Below are positions 39,723 to 49,683 of a stretch of DNA of 64,000 bases, in pieces. This stretch comes from Rhizomicrobium sp. Its GTDB lineage: Bacteria; Pseudomonadota; Alphaproteobacteria; Micropepsales; Micropepsaceae. Position 1 is the first letter of the stretch; the number at the start of each line of letters is the position of its first letter. The notes beneath the pieces are model-generated. The model did not search any database and was not told the origin of the DNA. It saw only the letters and a program-made list of their open reading frames with translations. The stretch covers positions 919,241-983,240 of the forward strand of contig JBBCHM010000002.1 of NCBI GenBank assembly GCA_037200045.1. Reading direction: 5' to 3'. The translations under genes were made by a program, and so were the position numbers.

Positions 39723-40474
39723 CGTGCCGCCGCCGCGATGTGATCGGCCGCGCGGCCGGTGGCGGCGAGATAGGCGCGCTCCAGGCCGCCGGGCTCGGTG
39801 AAGAATTCCCCCTTGGGGCCGTGGCGCACGATGCGGCCGCCGGCGACGATGGCGATGGTGCGGCACAGCCGCTCGATCTCTTCGAGATAGTGCGAGGTGA
39901 GCAGGATGGTCTTGCCGTCGCGGTTGAGCTCCTGGAGATAACGCCACAGATCCATGCGCAATTCGACATCGACGCCCGCGGTCGGCTCGTCGAGGATCAG
40001 CAGCGCCGGATCGTTGATCATGGCGCGGGCGAGGATGACGCGGCGCTTCAGGCCACCGGAAAGTTCGCGGAACGGCTTGTTGGCATGGGCCACCAGATCG
40101 AAGCGTTCGATCAGCATGTCGACGCGCTTTTTGCGCTCCGCCTTGCGCATGCCGAAATAGCCGCCCATCCAGTCGACGATCTGCCGCCCGGTGGCGAAGG
40201 GATCGACGTTGAATTCCTGGGGGCTGAGGCCCACCAGCTTGCGCGCCTCGCGATAGTTCTCGACCGCATCGACGCCGAAGATGCGGATCGTGCCCGAGGT
40301 CGGGTTCGAAATGCCGGTGACGCAGTGGATCGTGGTCGACTTGCCGGCGCCGTTGGGACCGAGAAGGCCGACGAAATCGCCGGGCTGGACGATGAGCGAA
40401 ACGTCCTGCACGGCGACGGTGCCGCCGCGATAGACCTTGCGCAGATGGGAGATATCGAGAGCGGGGGTGGTCAT
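39719..40474 (-). CDS. ABC transporter ATP-binding protein (ABC-2 exporter)
   Basis: This 251-residue ATPase starts MTTPALDISHLRKVYRGGTV. Walker A is GLLGPNGAGKSTTIHCVTGI, the Q-loop VGLSPQEFNVDPF, the signature FRELSGGLKRRVILARAM, Walker B LLILDEPTAGVD and the H-loop ILLTSHYLEEIERL. A C-terminal stretch, VRHGPKGEFFTEPGGLERAY, is typical of export ATPases (YadG-like). It drives the permease encoded next. The pair reads like the YadG-YadH type of conserved transporter. Confidence 0.93.
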   Translation of the reverse strand: MTTPALDISHLRKVYRGGTVAVQDVSLIVQPGDFVGLLGPNGAGKSTTIHCVTGISNPTSGTIRIFGVDAVENYREARKLVGLSPQEFNVDPFATGRQIVDWMGGYFGMRKAERKKRVDMLIERFDLVAHANKPFRELSGGLKRRVILARAMINDPALLILDEPTAGVDVELRMDLWRYLQELNRDGKTILLTSHYLEEIERLCRTIAIVAGGRIVRHGPKGEFFTEPGGLERAYLAATGRAADHIAAAAR

Positions 40475-40509
40475 GAGCGGGCGGGACTATAGCGCCGCAA
40501 TTTTCGTTG

Positions 40510-41040
40510 TCACTTTCTTGTACGCACAAGGGGGGCACCCCATTTGTGCGGGGGCGGAAGGTCGGGCGGCGGGGCGCCCGGCACGATGGGGCGTGCGCCA
40601 TAGCCGCCCATGCTGATCAACCGGTCGTACAGCGTGATCGCGCCGGCCATGCCGACATTGATCGAGAACCGCGTCGGGATCTTCACCACGAATTCGCAGC
40701 GCGACAATATTTCCGGCGACAGCGACATGCGCTCGGCGCCGAAGACATAGGCGGCGCGGGTCGGGTGACGGAAGCGCGGCAATTCGACGGCGTCTTCGGC
40801 GATCTCCACGCCGACCAGGCGGCAGCCGACCGGCAGGCGGAACTCGCCGGCGTCCTTGTAGCTGTAGAGCGGGATGGCGCCTTCGGTGCGCGCGGTGTCG
40901 GATTGCGCCTCGGCCAGCTTCACCCGCGCGTTGATCGTGAAGAAGAAGCTTGCGCCGAACGCATTGGCGATGCGCATAAGATTGCCGAGATTCATCGGCT
41001 TGGAGATGCCGTCAACACCTACTGCAAAATATCCGCGCAT
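40510..41040 (-). CDS. SpoU/TrmH family RNA 2'-O-methyltransferase
   Basis: Starting MRGYFAVGVDGISKPMNLGN at 41040, it is 176 residues (an upstream in-phase start at 41073 is possible). The SPOUT knot motifs are present: NLGNLMRIANAFGASFFF (motif 1, Asn and Arg), AAYVFGAERMSLSPEIL (motif 2) and VKIPTRFSINVGMAGAITLY (motif 3 with Ser-x-Asn-Val). It should methylate a ribose in tRNA or rRNA, target unknown. The tail is proline-rich (PPPDLPPPHKWGAP). It is divergent from the asparaginase gene, with 39 bp between starts. Confidence 0.88.
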   Translation of the reverse strand: MRGYFAVGVDGISKPMNLGNLMRIANAFGASFFFTINARVKLAEAQSDTARTEGAIPLYSYKDAGEFRLPVGCRLVGVEIAEDAVELPRFRHPTRAAYVFGAERMSLSPEILSRCEFVVKIPTRFSINVGMAGAITLYDRLISMGGYGARPIVPGAPPPDLPPPHKWGAPLVRTRK

Positions 41041-41079
41041 GCTGGTCCCGCGCCCCCGTTCGGAGTTATTCATACGGCC

Positions 41080-42081
41080 ATGACGAATCCCATTCTAGTC
41101 GAACTGACCCGCGGCGAACTGGTCGAGAGCGTGCATCGCGGCGTCCTGGCCGTGGTCGATGCGGACGGCGCGGTCGTGGCGTCGCTGGGCGACATCGCGG
41201 CGCCGGTCTATTCGCGATCTTCCCTCAAGCCGATGCAGGCGATGGTGCTGGTGGAATCCGGCGCGGCGGAGGCGTTCGGCCTGTCGGACGAGGAGATCGC
41301 GCTGGCCTGCGCCAGCCATTCCGGCGAGCCGATGCACACGACACGCGTCGCGGCCTGGCTGGCGCGGATCGGGCTTTCCGAGAAGGACCTCGCTTGCGGC
41401 GCGCATCCGTCGCGCTACGAGCCGGTCGCCGAGGCGATGATCCGCGCGGGCGAGAAACCGACGCGCCTGCACAACAATTGCTCGGGCAAGCATGCGGGAT
41501 TCCTGACCGTGGCGCGGCATTGGGATGTCGCGACGGCGGGCTATGAGCGGATCGACCATCCGGTGCAGCAGGCGGTGGCGGCGGTGCTGAAGGACCTGTC
41601 CGGCGCGGCCGACCTGCCCTATGGCATCGACGGCTGCGCCGCGCCGAATTTCGCGACCTCGCTGAGAGAGTTCGCGCGGGCCGCGGCGCGCATGGCGTCG
41701 GGCAAGGGATTGGCGAAGCCGCGCGCCGACGCGGCGAAGCGGATTCTCGGCGCGATGATCAAGCATCCGGAGTTGATGTCGGGGACGGGGCGGGTCTGCG
41801 CCACGCTGATCCGCGCGAGCGATGGCGCCGCCGCCGTGAAGACCGGCGCGGAGGGCTTCTTCGGTGGCTGGCTTCCGGGACGCGGCCTCGGCATCGCGAT
41901 CAAGATCGACGACGGGGCCGGACGCGCCGCGGAGACCGTCATCGCGGCGGTGCTCGACAGACTGGGCCTTCTGGGCGACGGAGCGAAGGCGGTGCTGCGC
42001 GCGCCGGTGCTCAACACGCGCGGGGCGATGGTGGGAGAACGGCGGCCGGCGGCGGTGTTGAGCGATCTGCGAATTCAGTAA
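41080..42081 (+). CDS. L-asparaginase II, rhizobial (AnsA/ReAII) type
   Basis: This 333-residue protein starts MTNPILVELTRGELVESVHR at the ATG 41080. The serine-lysine pair region PVYSRSSLKPMQAMVLVESG, CASHSGEPMHTTRVAAWL and LHNNCSGKHAGFLTVARHWD (Cys and Lys of the zinc-like site), then LPYGIDGCAAPNFATSLREF are the hallmarks of the PF06089 family, unrelated to E. coli asparaginases. It hydrolyses L-asparagine to aspartate and ammonia in the cytoplasm. A palindromic repeat follows 4 bp after the stop. Confidence 0.92.
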   Translation: MTNPILVELTRGELVESVHRGVLAVVDADGAVVASLGDIAAPVYSRSSLKPMQAMVLVESGAAEAFGLSDEEIALACASHSGEPMHTTRVAAWLARIGLSEKDLACGAHPSRYEPVAEAMIRAGEKPTRLHNNCSGKHAGFLTVARHWDVATAGYERIDHPVQQAVAAVLKDLSGAADLPYGIDGCAAPNFATSLREFARAAARMASGKGLAKPRADAAKRILGAMIKHPELMSGTGRVCATLIRASDGAAAVKTGAEGFFGGWLPGRGLGIAIKIDDGAGRAAETVIAAVLDRLGLLGDGAKAVLRAPVLNTRGAMVGERRPAAVLSDLRIQ

Positions 42082-42085
42082 ACCC

Positions 42086-42211
42086 TGTCATCCCCGGCCG
42101 AGCGAACGAAGTGAGCGAGGGAAAGGGGACCCAGGTATCGCGGAGCCTACCGGCTGAGAGGCCTGGGTCCCCTTCCCTCGCCGCGCTACGCGCGGCTCGC
42201 CGGAGATGACA
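42086..42211. repeat. 126-bp palindromic intergenic element with TGTCAT ends
   Basis: Outer arms TGTCATCCCCGGCCGAGC and GCTCGCCGGAGATGACA are near-perfect inverses. An inner pair, GGAAAGGGGACCCAGG and CCTGGGTCCCCTTCCC, forms a long perfect stem. Total length is 126 bp between two genes that both end into it. It matches the style of the 126-258 element (same TGTCAT termini, internal CCCAGGT). It can serve as a bidirectional transcription stop for the asparaginase and the DUF6491-like gene. Confidence 0.75.
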
Positions 42212-42217
42212 GTGATG

Positions 42218-42607
42218 CTAGTGGCCGCTGCTATTTTGTGTGTCGCCGCTCTGGCCGCCGTGATGCGTGCCGACCGGGCCGGTGTAGGGCTCGATCTTCA
42301 CCACCGAGCAGGTGCCGCGGAAGCCCAGATCGTGCGTCGTCACCATGTCGCCGCGTGAGACGCAGCTGACGCCCATCGCGCCGGGCGAGCGGATCATGAG
42401 GGTCTCGGTGAATTTGAAGCCGCCGCAAGTGCCGATCAGCGTCAGCAGGGCCTTCTGGTGGCGCAGGTTCTCCAGCACCAGATGTTTGTCGTCGGGCGAC
42501 GACCAGTTGTAGATGTCGTCCTGGCGAATGCAGATGGTCGGTTTGGCAAAGGCCGGCGTCGTCGCGGCAACCACGGCCACGGCGGCGACAAGAGCAAGTT
42601 TACGCAT
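42218..42607 (-). CDS. Secreted DUF6491-like protein
   Basis: This 129-residue protein starts MRKLALVAAVAVVAATTPAFA, a clear Sec signal with an AFA cleavage site. The mature part has CIRQDDIYNWSSPDDKHLVL, CGGFKFTETLMIRSP and CVSRGDMVTTHDLGFRGTC. Four Cys residues and the order C...W...C...C..GD.....C match the short periplasmic DUF6491 proteins of alphaproteobacteria, whose role is unknown. The last 18 residues are Gly/His/Ser-rich. It is a tandem paralogue of the gene at 42683-43054. Confidence 0.8.
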   Translation of the reverse strand: MRKLALVAAVAVVAATTPAFAKPTICIRQDDIYNWSSPDDKHLVLENLRHQKALLTLIGTCGGFKFTETLMIRSPGAMGVSCVSRGDMVTTHDLGFRGTCSVVKIEPYTGPVGTHHGGQSGDTQNSSGH

Positions 42608-42682
42608 GGGTGCGCATTCCTTCGTTGAAATGTGAGCGCCCGTCCAGGTTCCATTATACGCGCAGTTCCCGATTCCGATCCA

Positions 42683-43054
42683 TCAGAATGCGAGATGGTG
42701 TTCGCCCTTGGGATGCAGCTCGCCGCTATACGGCGTCACGGAAACGACGGTGCAGACGCCCGGCTCGCCGGCCCAGCGCGTGCGCACGATGTCGCCTTCG
42801 ACGATGCAGCTTGCGGCGCTCTCCAGCGCGCCGGCGATCTGGAAGGAATCGTAAGGCCCAAAGCCGGCGCAATTGCCGGTGAGCGTCAGCCGCACCTTGC
42901 GGTGGCCGTAGCTTTCCAGCAGCAGCGTCTTATGCCCGGCATTCGACCAGTCGCGGATGTCGTTGCGGCGCACACAGGCCGGGCTGTCGGCGGCAATGGC
43001 GGGCGCACCCGACAGGATCGCCGCGCCGCACATCGCCAGAAGCAATTTTCGCAT
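42683..43054 (-). CDS. Secreted DUF6491-like protein
   Basis: This 123-residue protein starts MRKLLLAMCGAAILSGAPAI, a Sec signal with cleavage near AIAA. The mature region has CVRRNDIRDWSNAGHKTLLL, CAGFGPYDSFQIAGA, CIVEGDIVRTRWAGEPGVC and VVSVTPYSGELHP, aligned over its full length with the neighbour at 42218-42607. The start at 43054 gives the signal peptide; the longer frame to 43126 does not. The 76-bp gap between the two and the 134-bp gap to the quinone reductase gene show nothing else. Confidence 0.8.
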   Translation of the reverse strand: MRKLLLAMCGAAILSGAPAIAADSPACVRRNDIRDWSNAGHKTLLLESYGHRKVRLTLTGNCAGFGPYDSFQIAGALESAASCIVEGDIVRTRWAGEPGVCTVVSVTPYSGELHPKGEHHLAF

Positions 43055-43188
43055 GTCGCAGATCCCAAAAACGCCGCCCATTATACGCGCGGCCGTGACA
43101 ATTCGATCCGGCTTTGCGCCGCGCAAAGCATCGCTTATGGTCGCGGCACCTCGTCATTAAAACACTGTAAGCCATCGGGAGAATCGCC

Positions 43189-44190
43189 ATGAAAGCCATG
43201 CTGTGCACGCATTACGGGCCGCCGGAGGAGATGGAGCTGCGCGAGCTGCCGTCGCCCGAGCCGGGCAAGGGCCAGGTCCTGATCGCCGTAAAGGCGTGCG
43301 GCGTGAATTTCCCCGACGTGCTGATGCTGGCCGACAAGTACCAGTTCAAGCCGGCGCTGCCCTTCCCGCCCGGCGGCGAAGTCTCGGGCCTCGTCAAGGC
43401 GCTGGGCGAAGGGGTGAGCGGCTTCGCGGTCGGCGACCGCGTCGCGGTGTCGATCGGCAATGGCGGCTTCGCGGAAGAAGTCGTCGCGGACGCGCGGCGC
43501 TGCGTGAAGGTGCCGGCGAATGTCGGCTTCGAGGTCGCGAGCGCCTTCATCGTCACTTACGGCACGTCCTATCACGCGCTGAAGGACCGGGCCCGGCTGA
43601 AGGCGGGCGAGAGCCTGGTCGTGCTCGGCGCGGCCGGCGGCGTGGGATTGTCGGCGGTGGAGCTCGGCGTCGCGATGGGCGCCAAGGTGATCGCCGGCGC
43701 CTCGACGCAAGAGAAGGTCGATCTGGCGATCAAGCATGGCGCCACGGCCGGCTTCGTCTATCCCAAGCTGCCTTTGTCGCGCGACCAGCAGAAGGCGATC
43801 TCGGACAAGATCAAGGAGCTGACCGACGGCAAGGGCGCCGACGTGCTCTACGATCCGGTGGGCGACCAGTATGCCGAGCCGGCGCTGCGCGCGATGAACT
43901 GGGAGGGGCGCTATCTGGTGATCGGCTTCGCGGCCGGCGAGATCCCGAAGATTCCGCTGAACCTGACGCTGCTGAAGGGCTGCGATATCCTGGGCGTGTT
44001 CTGGGGCGCCTTCACGGCGCGCGATCCCAAGGGCGCCAACGACTCGCTGCGCGAGATCCTGGGCATGATCGCCGAGGGCAAGCTGAAGCCCGACGTGTCG
44101 GCGACCTTCCCGCTGGCCGAGGCCGGCAAGTCGATCCGTATGCTGATGGATCGCAAGGCGATGGGCAAGGTCGTGGTGACGATGGGCTGA
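43189..44190 (+). CDS. NADPH:quinone oxidoreductase family (zinc-independent MDR)
   Basis: This 333-residue protein starts MKAMLCTHYGPPEEMELREL. It has KACGVNFPDVLMLADKYQFK, FPPGGEVSGLVKALGEGVSG and the nucleotide-binding ESLVVLGAAGGVGLSAVELG, plus GADVLYDPVGDQYAEPALRA. There are no catalytic zinc ligands, as expected for the quinone oxidoreductase branch (NAD(P)H-dependent reduction of quinones or enoyl substrates). A ribosome site, gggaga, lies before the ATG. It ends 3 bp from the convergent transporter gene. Confidence 0.9.
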   Translation: MKAMLCTHYGPPEEMELRELPSPEPGKGQVLIAVKACGVNFPDVLMLADKYQFKPALPFPPGGEVSGLVKALGEGVSGFAVGDRVAVSIGNGGFAEEVVADARRCVKVPANVGFEVASAFIVTYGTSYHALKDRARLKAGESLVVLGAAGGVGLSAVELGVAMGAKVIAGASTQEKVDLAIKHGATAGFVYPKLPLSRDQQKAISDKIKELTDGKGADVLYDPVGDQYAEPALRAMNWEGRYLVIGFAAGEIPKIPLNLTLLKGCDILGVFWGAFTARDPKGANDSLREILGMIAEGKLKPDVSATFPLAEAGKSIRMLMDRKAMGKVVVTMG

Positions 44191-44193
44191 GCT

Positions 44194-45453
44194 TCAGAAG
44201 CTCGACCAGCCCAGCAGGGCCACGGCGACGGCCATCAGCGCCGTCGCCAGCCAGCCGAGCACCACCAGCCAGCGCGGCAGGGTGGGACCCACGTCGCGGC
44301 TGGCGGCGACGATCATCATCGCCACCATGATCGGCACCGCGACGACGCCGTTGATCACCGCCGACCAGAACAGCATGGCGATGGGGTCGATGCTGGTGAG
44401 CGTCAAGGCGGCGCCGGCGAGCGTCGCGGCGCTGACGATGGCGTAGAAGCCGATGGCGCGGTTGGCGGGAAGCTCCAGGCTGCCGCGCAGGTGGAACGTC
44501 TCGGCCACCGCATAGGCCGCCGAGCCCGCCAGCACTGGCACGGCGAGGAGGCCGGTGCCGATGATGCCGGCCGAGAACAGCACGAAGGTCAAAGCGCCGG
44601 CGATGGGGCGCAGCGCCTCGGCGGCCTGCGCCGCCGTGTCGATCTTGGTTATGCCATGGGCATGCAGCGTCGCCGCCGTGGTGACGATGATGAAGAAGGC
44701 GATGGCGTTGGAGACCACCATGCCGAAGGTGGTGTCGACCGCGATGTGGCGGAAGGCGTTCTTGCTCAGCGTCGGCAGCCGGCGCGAGCCGTGGCGATAG
44801 CTGAGATGGGACTCCTCGGCCTCCTGCGAGGCCTGCCAGAAGAAGAGATAGGGGCTGATCGTGGTGCCGAACACCGCGACGATGGTGAGCAGCTCGTCCT
44901 TGCCCAGCGACAGCGACGGCAGGAAGGTGGCGACCAGCACCTGGCCCCAGGGAATGGTCACGCTGAACGCCGCCGCGACATAGACGAAGAGAACCATCGT
45001 CAGATATTTCAGATAGCCGGCATAGCGGTGATAGGGGATGAACACTTCGGCCAGCAGGCAGGCGACGCCGAAGCCGAGGGCATAGGCGACCGACGGGCCG
45101 CCCACGATGAGGCGCAGGCCTTCCCCCATCGCCGCGAGGTCGGCCGCGATGTTGAGCGTGTTGGCGACGACGAGCAACGCGACGAGGCCGAGCAGCACCG
45201 GCGCCGGCAGGCGGCGCGCGATGTTGCTGGCGAGGCCCTTATGCGTGTCCCAGCCAATGCAGGCGCTGATGATCTGGATCGCCACCATGAAGGGCAGCGT
45301 CAGCAGCATGGTCCAGGTCAGGCCGTAGCCGAATTGCGCGCCGGCCTGGGAATAGGTCGCGATGCCGGAAGGATCGTCGTCGGCCGCGCCGGTGATGAGG
45401 CCGGGGCCCAGCACGCGCCAGATTTTGCGGGATTTGACCGCCTCGTCCGCCAT
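44194..45453 (-). CDS. Nramp-related divalent metal transporter with altered metal-site motif
   Basis: Starting MADEAVKSRKIWRVLGPGLI (ATG 45453; a TTG at 45486 is in phase), it has 419 residues and about 11 helices. Helix 1 reads ADDDPSGIATYSQAGAQFGY, where Nramp has DPGN; helix 6 reads FGTTISPYLFFWQASQEAEE, where Nramp has an A-x-x-M-P-H pattern. Such changes are seen in Nramp-related magnesium transporters and other outgroups, so manganese or iron specificity should not be assumed. Other blocks (IQIISACIGWDTHKGLA, FIPYHRYAGYLKYL, LFSAGIIGTGLLAVPVLAGS) fit the Nramp fold. Confidence 0.85.
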   Translation of the reverse strand: MADEAVKSRKIWRVLGPGLITGAADDDPSGIATYSQAGAQFGYGLTWTMLLTLPFMVAIQIISACIGWDTHKGLASNIARRLPAPVLLGLVALLVVANTLNIAADLAAMGEGLRLIVGGPSVAYALGFGVACLLAEVFIPYHRYAGYLKYLTMVLFVYVAAAFSVTIPWGQVLVATFLPSLSLGKDELLTIVAVFGTTISPYLFFWQASQEAEESHLSYRHGSRRLPTLSKNAFRHIAVDTTFGMVVSNAIAFFIIVTTAATLHAHGITKIDTAAQAAEALRPIAGALTFVLFSAGIIGTGLLAVPVLAGSAAYAVAETFHLRGSLELPANRAIGFYAIVSAATLAGAALTLTSIDPIAMLFWSAVINGVVAVPIMVAMMIVAASRDVGPTLPRWLVVLGWLATALMAVAVALLGWSSF

Positions 45454-45525
45454 CGCTCCCGCTCGCGCTTGTGCCGCCCGCTCCAACTATCTACCTAATG
45501 CGGTAAAGGGAAAGGGGTTTCGCCG

Positions 45526-45792
45526 ATGTCGGTACTGGGCTGGATATTCTTCGGAGCGATCACCGGCTGGCTGGCCAGCCTGATCGTCAACAAGCGCGGC
45601 GAAGGCTGCGTCCTCAACATCGCATTGGGCTTGGTCGGCGCCATCGTGGGCGGCACGATCTTCCGGGCGCTGTCCGACTTCGACTATGAGATGTTCGGGT
45701 TCAACCTGGTCTCGATGGTCGTGGCGATCCTGGGGGCGGTGATCGCGCTGTTCCTGTGGAACGCGGTGACGGGGAGCCGGACGCTCAGGTGA
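45526..45792 (+). CDS. GlsB/YeaQ/YmgE family stress-response membrane protein
   Basis: This 88-residue, three-helix protein starts MSVLGWIFFGAITGWLASLI and contains NIALGLVGAIVGGTIF and SMVVAILGAVIALFLWNAVT. The Gly-rich helices and the size are typical of transglycosylase-associated proteins (PF04226). An AAAGGGAAAGGGG stretch precedes the ATG. It is divergent from the Nramp-like gene. Its exact role is unknown; family members respond to general stress. Confidence 0.9.
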   Translation: MSVLGWIFFGAITGWLASLIVNKRGEGCVLNIALGLVGAIVGGTIFRALSDFDYEMFGFNLVSMVVAILGAVIALFLWNAVTGSRTLR

Positions 45793-45900
45793 CCCCGCGC
45801 GACGGAAAAGCGTTCGTCGCAAATCATTCACGGCCGCATTAACCGCGCGAAAACCGCACCTCGCTAGCGTGCCGTCAGCACGGGCGCGGGACGACGGGAC

Positions 45901-47106
45901 ATGTTGAACGAAGCCGAGACGGATTCGTCCAGCTGGACCGCGGGACATCTTGCCATCGCGATGCCGACCTTCCAGGCATCGACCACCTGCGGACAGGTCT
46001 TCGAATGGTTCAACGACCAGCGCGAGCAAGTGGCCGCCGCCATTGTCGATGAAGAGGGCGCGGTCAAAGGAATCGTCAACCGCCTGCGCTTCCTGGCGCG
46101 CTACGCGCAGCCCTTCATCCCGGAGCTCTATTCCAAGCGCTCGATCCTCGAACTCGCCAATCGCCGCCCGCTCGCGGTCGACGAGCAGGTCAAGCTGACC
46201 GAGCTGGGCAAGATGCTGACGCTGGACTGGCCCGACGCGCTGCGCGAATGCTTCGTCGTGACGCGCGGCGAACGCTATCTCGGCATCGGAACCTGCGAGG
46301 CGCTGGTCAGCGGCAAGCTGAACCTGCTGCAGACGCGCGAAGCGCAGCTCGCCTGCGCGCTGGCCGACGCGGAGGCCGCGAACCGCGCCAAATCCAGCTT
46401 CCTGGCGCTGATGAGCCACGAACTGCGCACCCCGCTCAACGCCATCATCGGCTTCTCCGAGGTCCTGGCGTCGGAACTGTTCGGCCCGCATGGCGTGGCA
46501 CGCTACCGCGACTATTCCGCCGACATCCACGGCGCGGGAAAGCACCTGCTGGCGCTGATCAACGACATCCTCGATCTGTCGAAGTTCGAGGCCGGCAAGA
46601 TGGACCTGCAATGCGAGCCCTTCGCGGTGGAAGCGCTGTTCCGCGACTGCCGGCGCATGGTGGCGGTCAGGGCGCAGGAGAGCGGCATCGAGGTCGTGCT
46701 CGACGTCGCGCCCGGCCTGCCCGAACTCGACGCCGACCGCAGGCGCGTGAAGCAGATCCTGCTCAATCTTCTCTCCAACGCCATCAAGTTCACGCCGTCC
46801 GGCGGCCATGTGAGGCTGGGCGCGGCGCCGACGGCGGACGGCGGCATCTGCCTTTGCGTGCGCGATACCGGCATCGGCATGACGGCCGAGCAGATTCCCA
46901 TGGCCTTGGAGCCCTTCCGCCAGATCGATTCGCCCTTGTCGCGAAGCCAGGAAGGTACGGGTCTTGGCCTGTCCCTGGTGAAAGCGCTGACCGAACTGCA
47001 CAACGGAACGCTCGGCATCGAGAGCGCGGTCAACGAGGGAACGCTGATCAGCGTGACGTTCCCGCCGGCGCGATCGGTGACGGCGGCGCAACGCACGGCG
47101 GCCTGA
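45901..47106 (+). CDS. Cytoplasmic sensor histidine kinase with CBS-like N-terminus
   Basis: This 401-residue protein starts MLNEAETDSSSWTAGHLAIA. Residues about 20-130 look like a degenerate CBS pair (AMPTFQASTTCGQVFEWFND, AAAIVDEEGAVKGIVNRLRF). The HisKA H-box is SSFLALMSHELRTPLNAIIG, and the HATPase has LNLLSNAIKFTPSGGHV (N), LCVRDTGIGM (G1), then GTGLGLSLVKALTELHNGTL (G2). No membrane helix is seen. No response regulator gene is adjacent, so it is orphan. Similar kinases (PdhS/PleC-like cores) regulate the alphaproteobacterial cell cycle; that link is only by the kinase core. Confidence 0.85.
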   Translation: MLNEAETDSSSWTAGHLAIAMPTFQASTTCGQVFEWFNDQREQVAAAIVDEEGAVKGIVNRLRFLARYAQPFIPELYSKRSILELANRRPLAVDEQVKLTELGKMLTLDWPDALRECFVVTRGERYLGIGTCEALVSGKLNLLQTREAQLACALADAEAANRAKSSFLALMSHELRTPLNAIIGFSEVLASELFGPHGVARYRDYSADIHGAGKHLLALINDILDLSKFEAGKMDLQCEPFAVEALFRDCRRMVAVRAQESGIEVVLDVAPGLPELDADRRRVKQILLNLLSNAIKFTPSGGHVRLGAAPTADGGICLCVRDTGIGMTAEQIPMALEPFRQIDSPLSRSQEGTGLGLSLVKALTELHNGTLGIESAVNEGTLISVTFPPARSVTAAQRTAA

Positions 47107-47129
47107 GGGCGACTGGCGCGCCGGCGCCT

Positions 47130-47711
47130 TTACTTCCCCAGGGCGCCGAGAAAATCCGCCAGTCCGATCACGTCGGCCTGGCGCGGGAAGACCTTTTCCA
47201 GCAACACGCGGTGGACCTCGGGGTCCTGGTCGGCACAGACATCGTTCAGCACGAACAGCCGATAGTCGTGGTCGGCGGCGTCGCGCAGCGTGGACAGCAC
47301 CACGCCGCTGGTGGCGATGCCGGCAAGCACCAGCGTGTCGATGCCGCGCGCCTTAAGCCGTTCGGCAAGGTTGGTGGTGCTGAACGCGCCGACGCGGTGC
47401 TTGGTGAAGACCTCCTCGTCGGCGGCGGGCGCGAGCGCCTCATGGATCGCGGCGGGCGGCGTGCCGTCGGCGAGGAAGCGGGACTTGGAAAGCGCCGCGA
47501 ACGATTTGTTGCGCGGCGAGACCGCGGCGAAGTCCGCATCGGCGAAGGCGACGCGGACATGCATCACCGCCATGCCGGCCGCCCTGGCGGCGGCGCGCGC
47601 CCGGTTGGCGCGTTCCAGCAAGACCGCCCCGCCCTCGCCCACCATGCCGACGATGGCGTTCTGGAAATCCATGAGCAGGAGCGCGGAATGCGCCGGATCG
47701 AAGTCCGTCAT
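47130..47711 (-). CDS. Isochorismatase-family hydrolase lacking the catalytic cysteine
   Basis: This 193-residue protein starts MTDFDPAHSALLLMDFQNAI at 47711 and has the catalytic Asp in LLMDFQ and Lys in EEVFTKHRVGAFSTTNL. At the expected cysteine it reads LVLAGIATSGVVLSTLRDAA, with Gly where cysteine hydrolases have Cys. Several non-canonical family members share this SGVV form. It may act on a different substrate class or not catalyse hydrolysis. It sits 4 bp after the thiC stop, on the same strand, and may be co-transcribed. Confidence 0.82.
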   Translation of the reverse strand: MTDFDPAHSALLLMDFQNAIVGMVGEGGAVLLERANRARAAARAAGMAVMHVRVAFADADFAAVSPRNKSFAALSKSRFLADGTPPAAIHEALAPAADEEVFTKHRVGAFSTTNLAERLKARGIDTLVLAGIATSGVVLSTLRDAADHDYRLFVLNDVCADQDPEVHRVLLEKVFPRQADVIGLADFLGALGK

Positions 47712-47715
47712 CGCG

Positions 47716-49533
<1,818 letters not shown>

Positions 49534-49540
49534 TCACCTC

Positions 49541-49618
49541 TCCCTACGCCGGCACTAACCGGATCAGGTTCAAAGGGATTCGCGGGATTGCGATCTCAGC
49601 CCTTGCGGGCACCCCTGG
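49541..49618 (-). promoter_or_regulatory. TPP (THI-box) riboswitch before thiC
   Basis: On the minus strand the sequence shows AGGGGTGCCCGC, GGGCTGAGA, CCCTTTGAACCTGATCCGGT and TAGTGCCGGCGTAGGGA in the canonical THI-box order. It ends only 7 nt before the thiC ATG, and the 3' arm (GTAGGGA) is followed by GAGGTGA, so the likely mode is occlusion of the ribosome site when TPP is bound. Confidence 0.97.
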
Positions 49619-49683
49619 GATGCGCCGATGATGGCCCCAACACGGCGCCTTTTCAAGCGCGGAACCTTTGGCAGGACAAAGAC

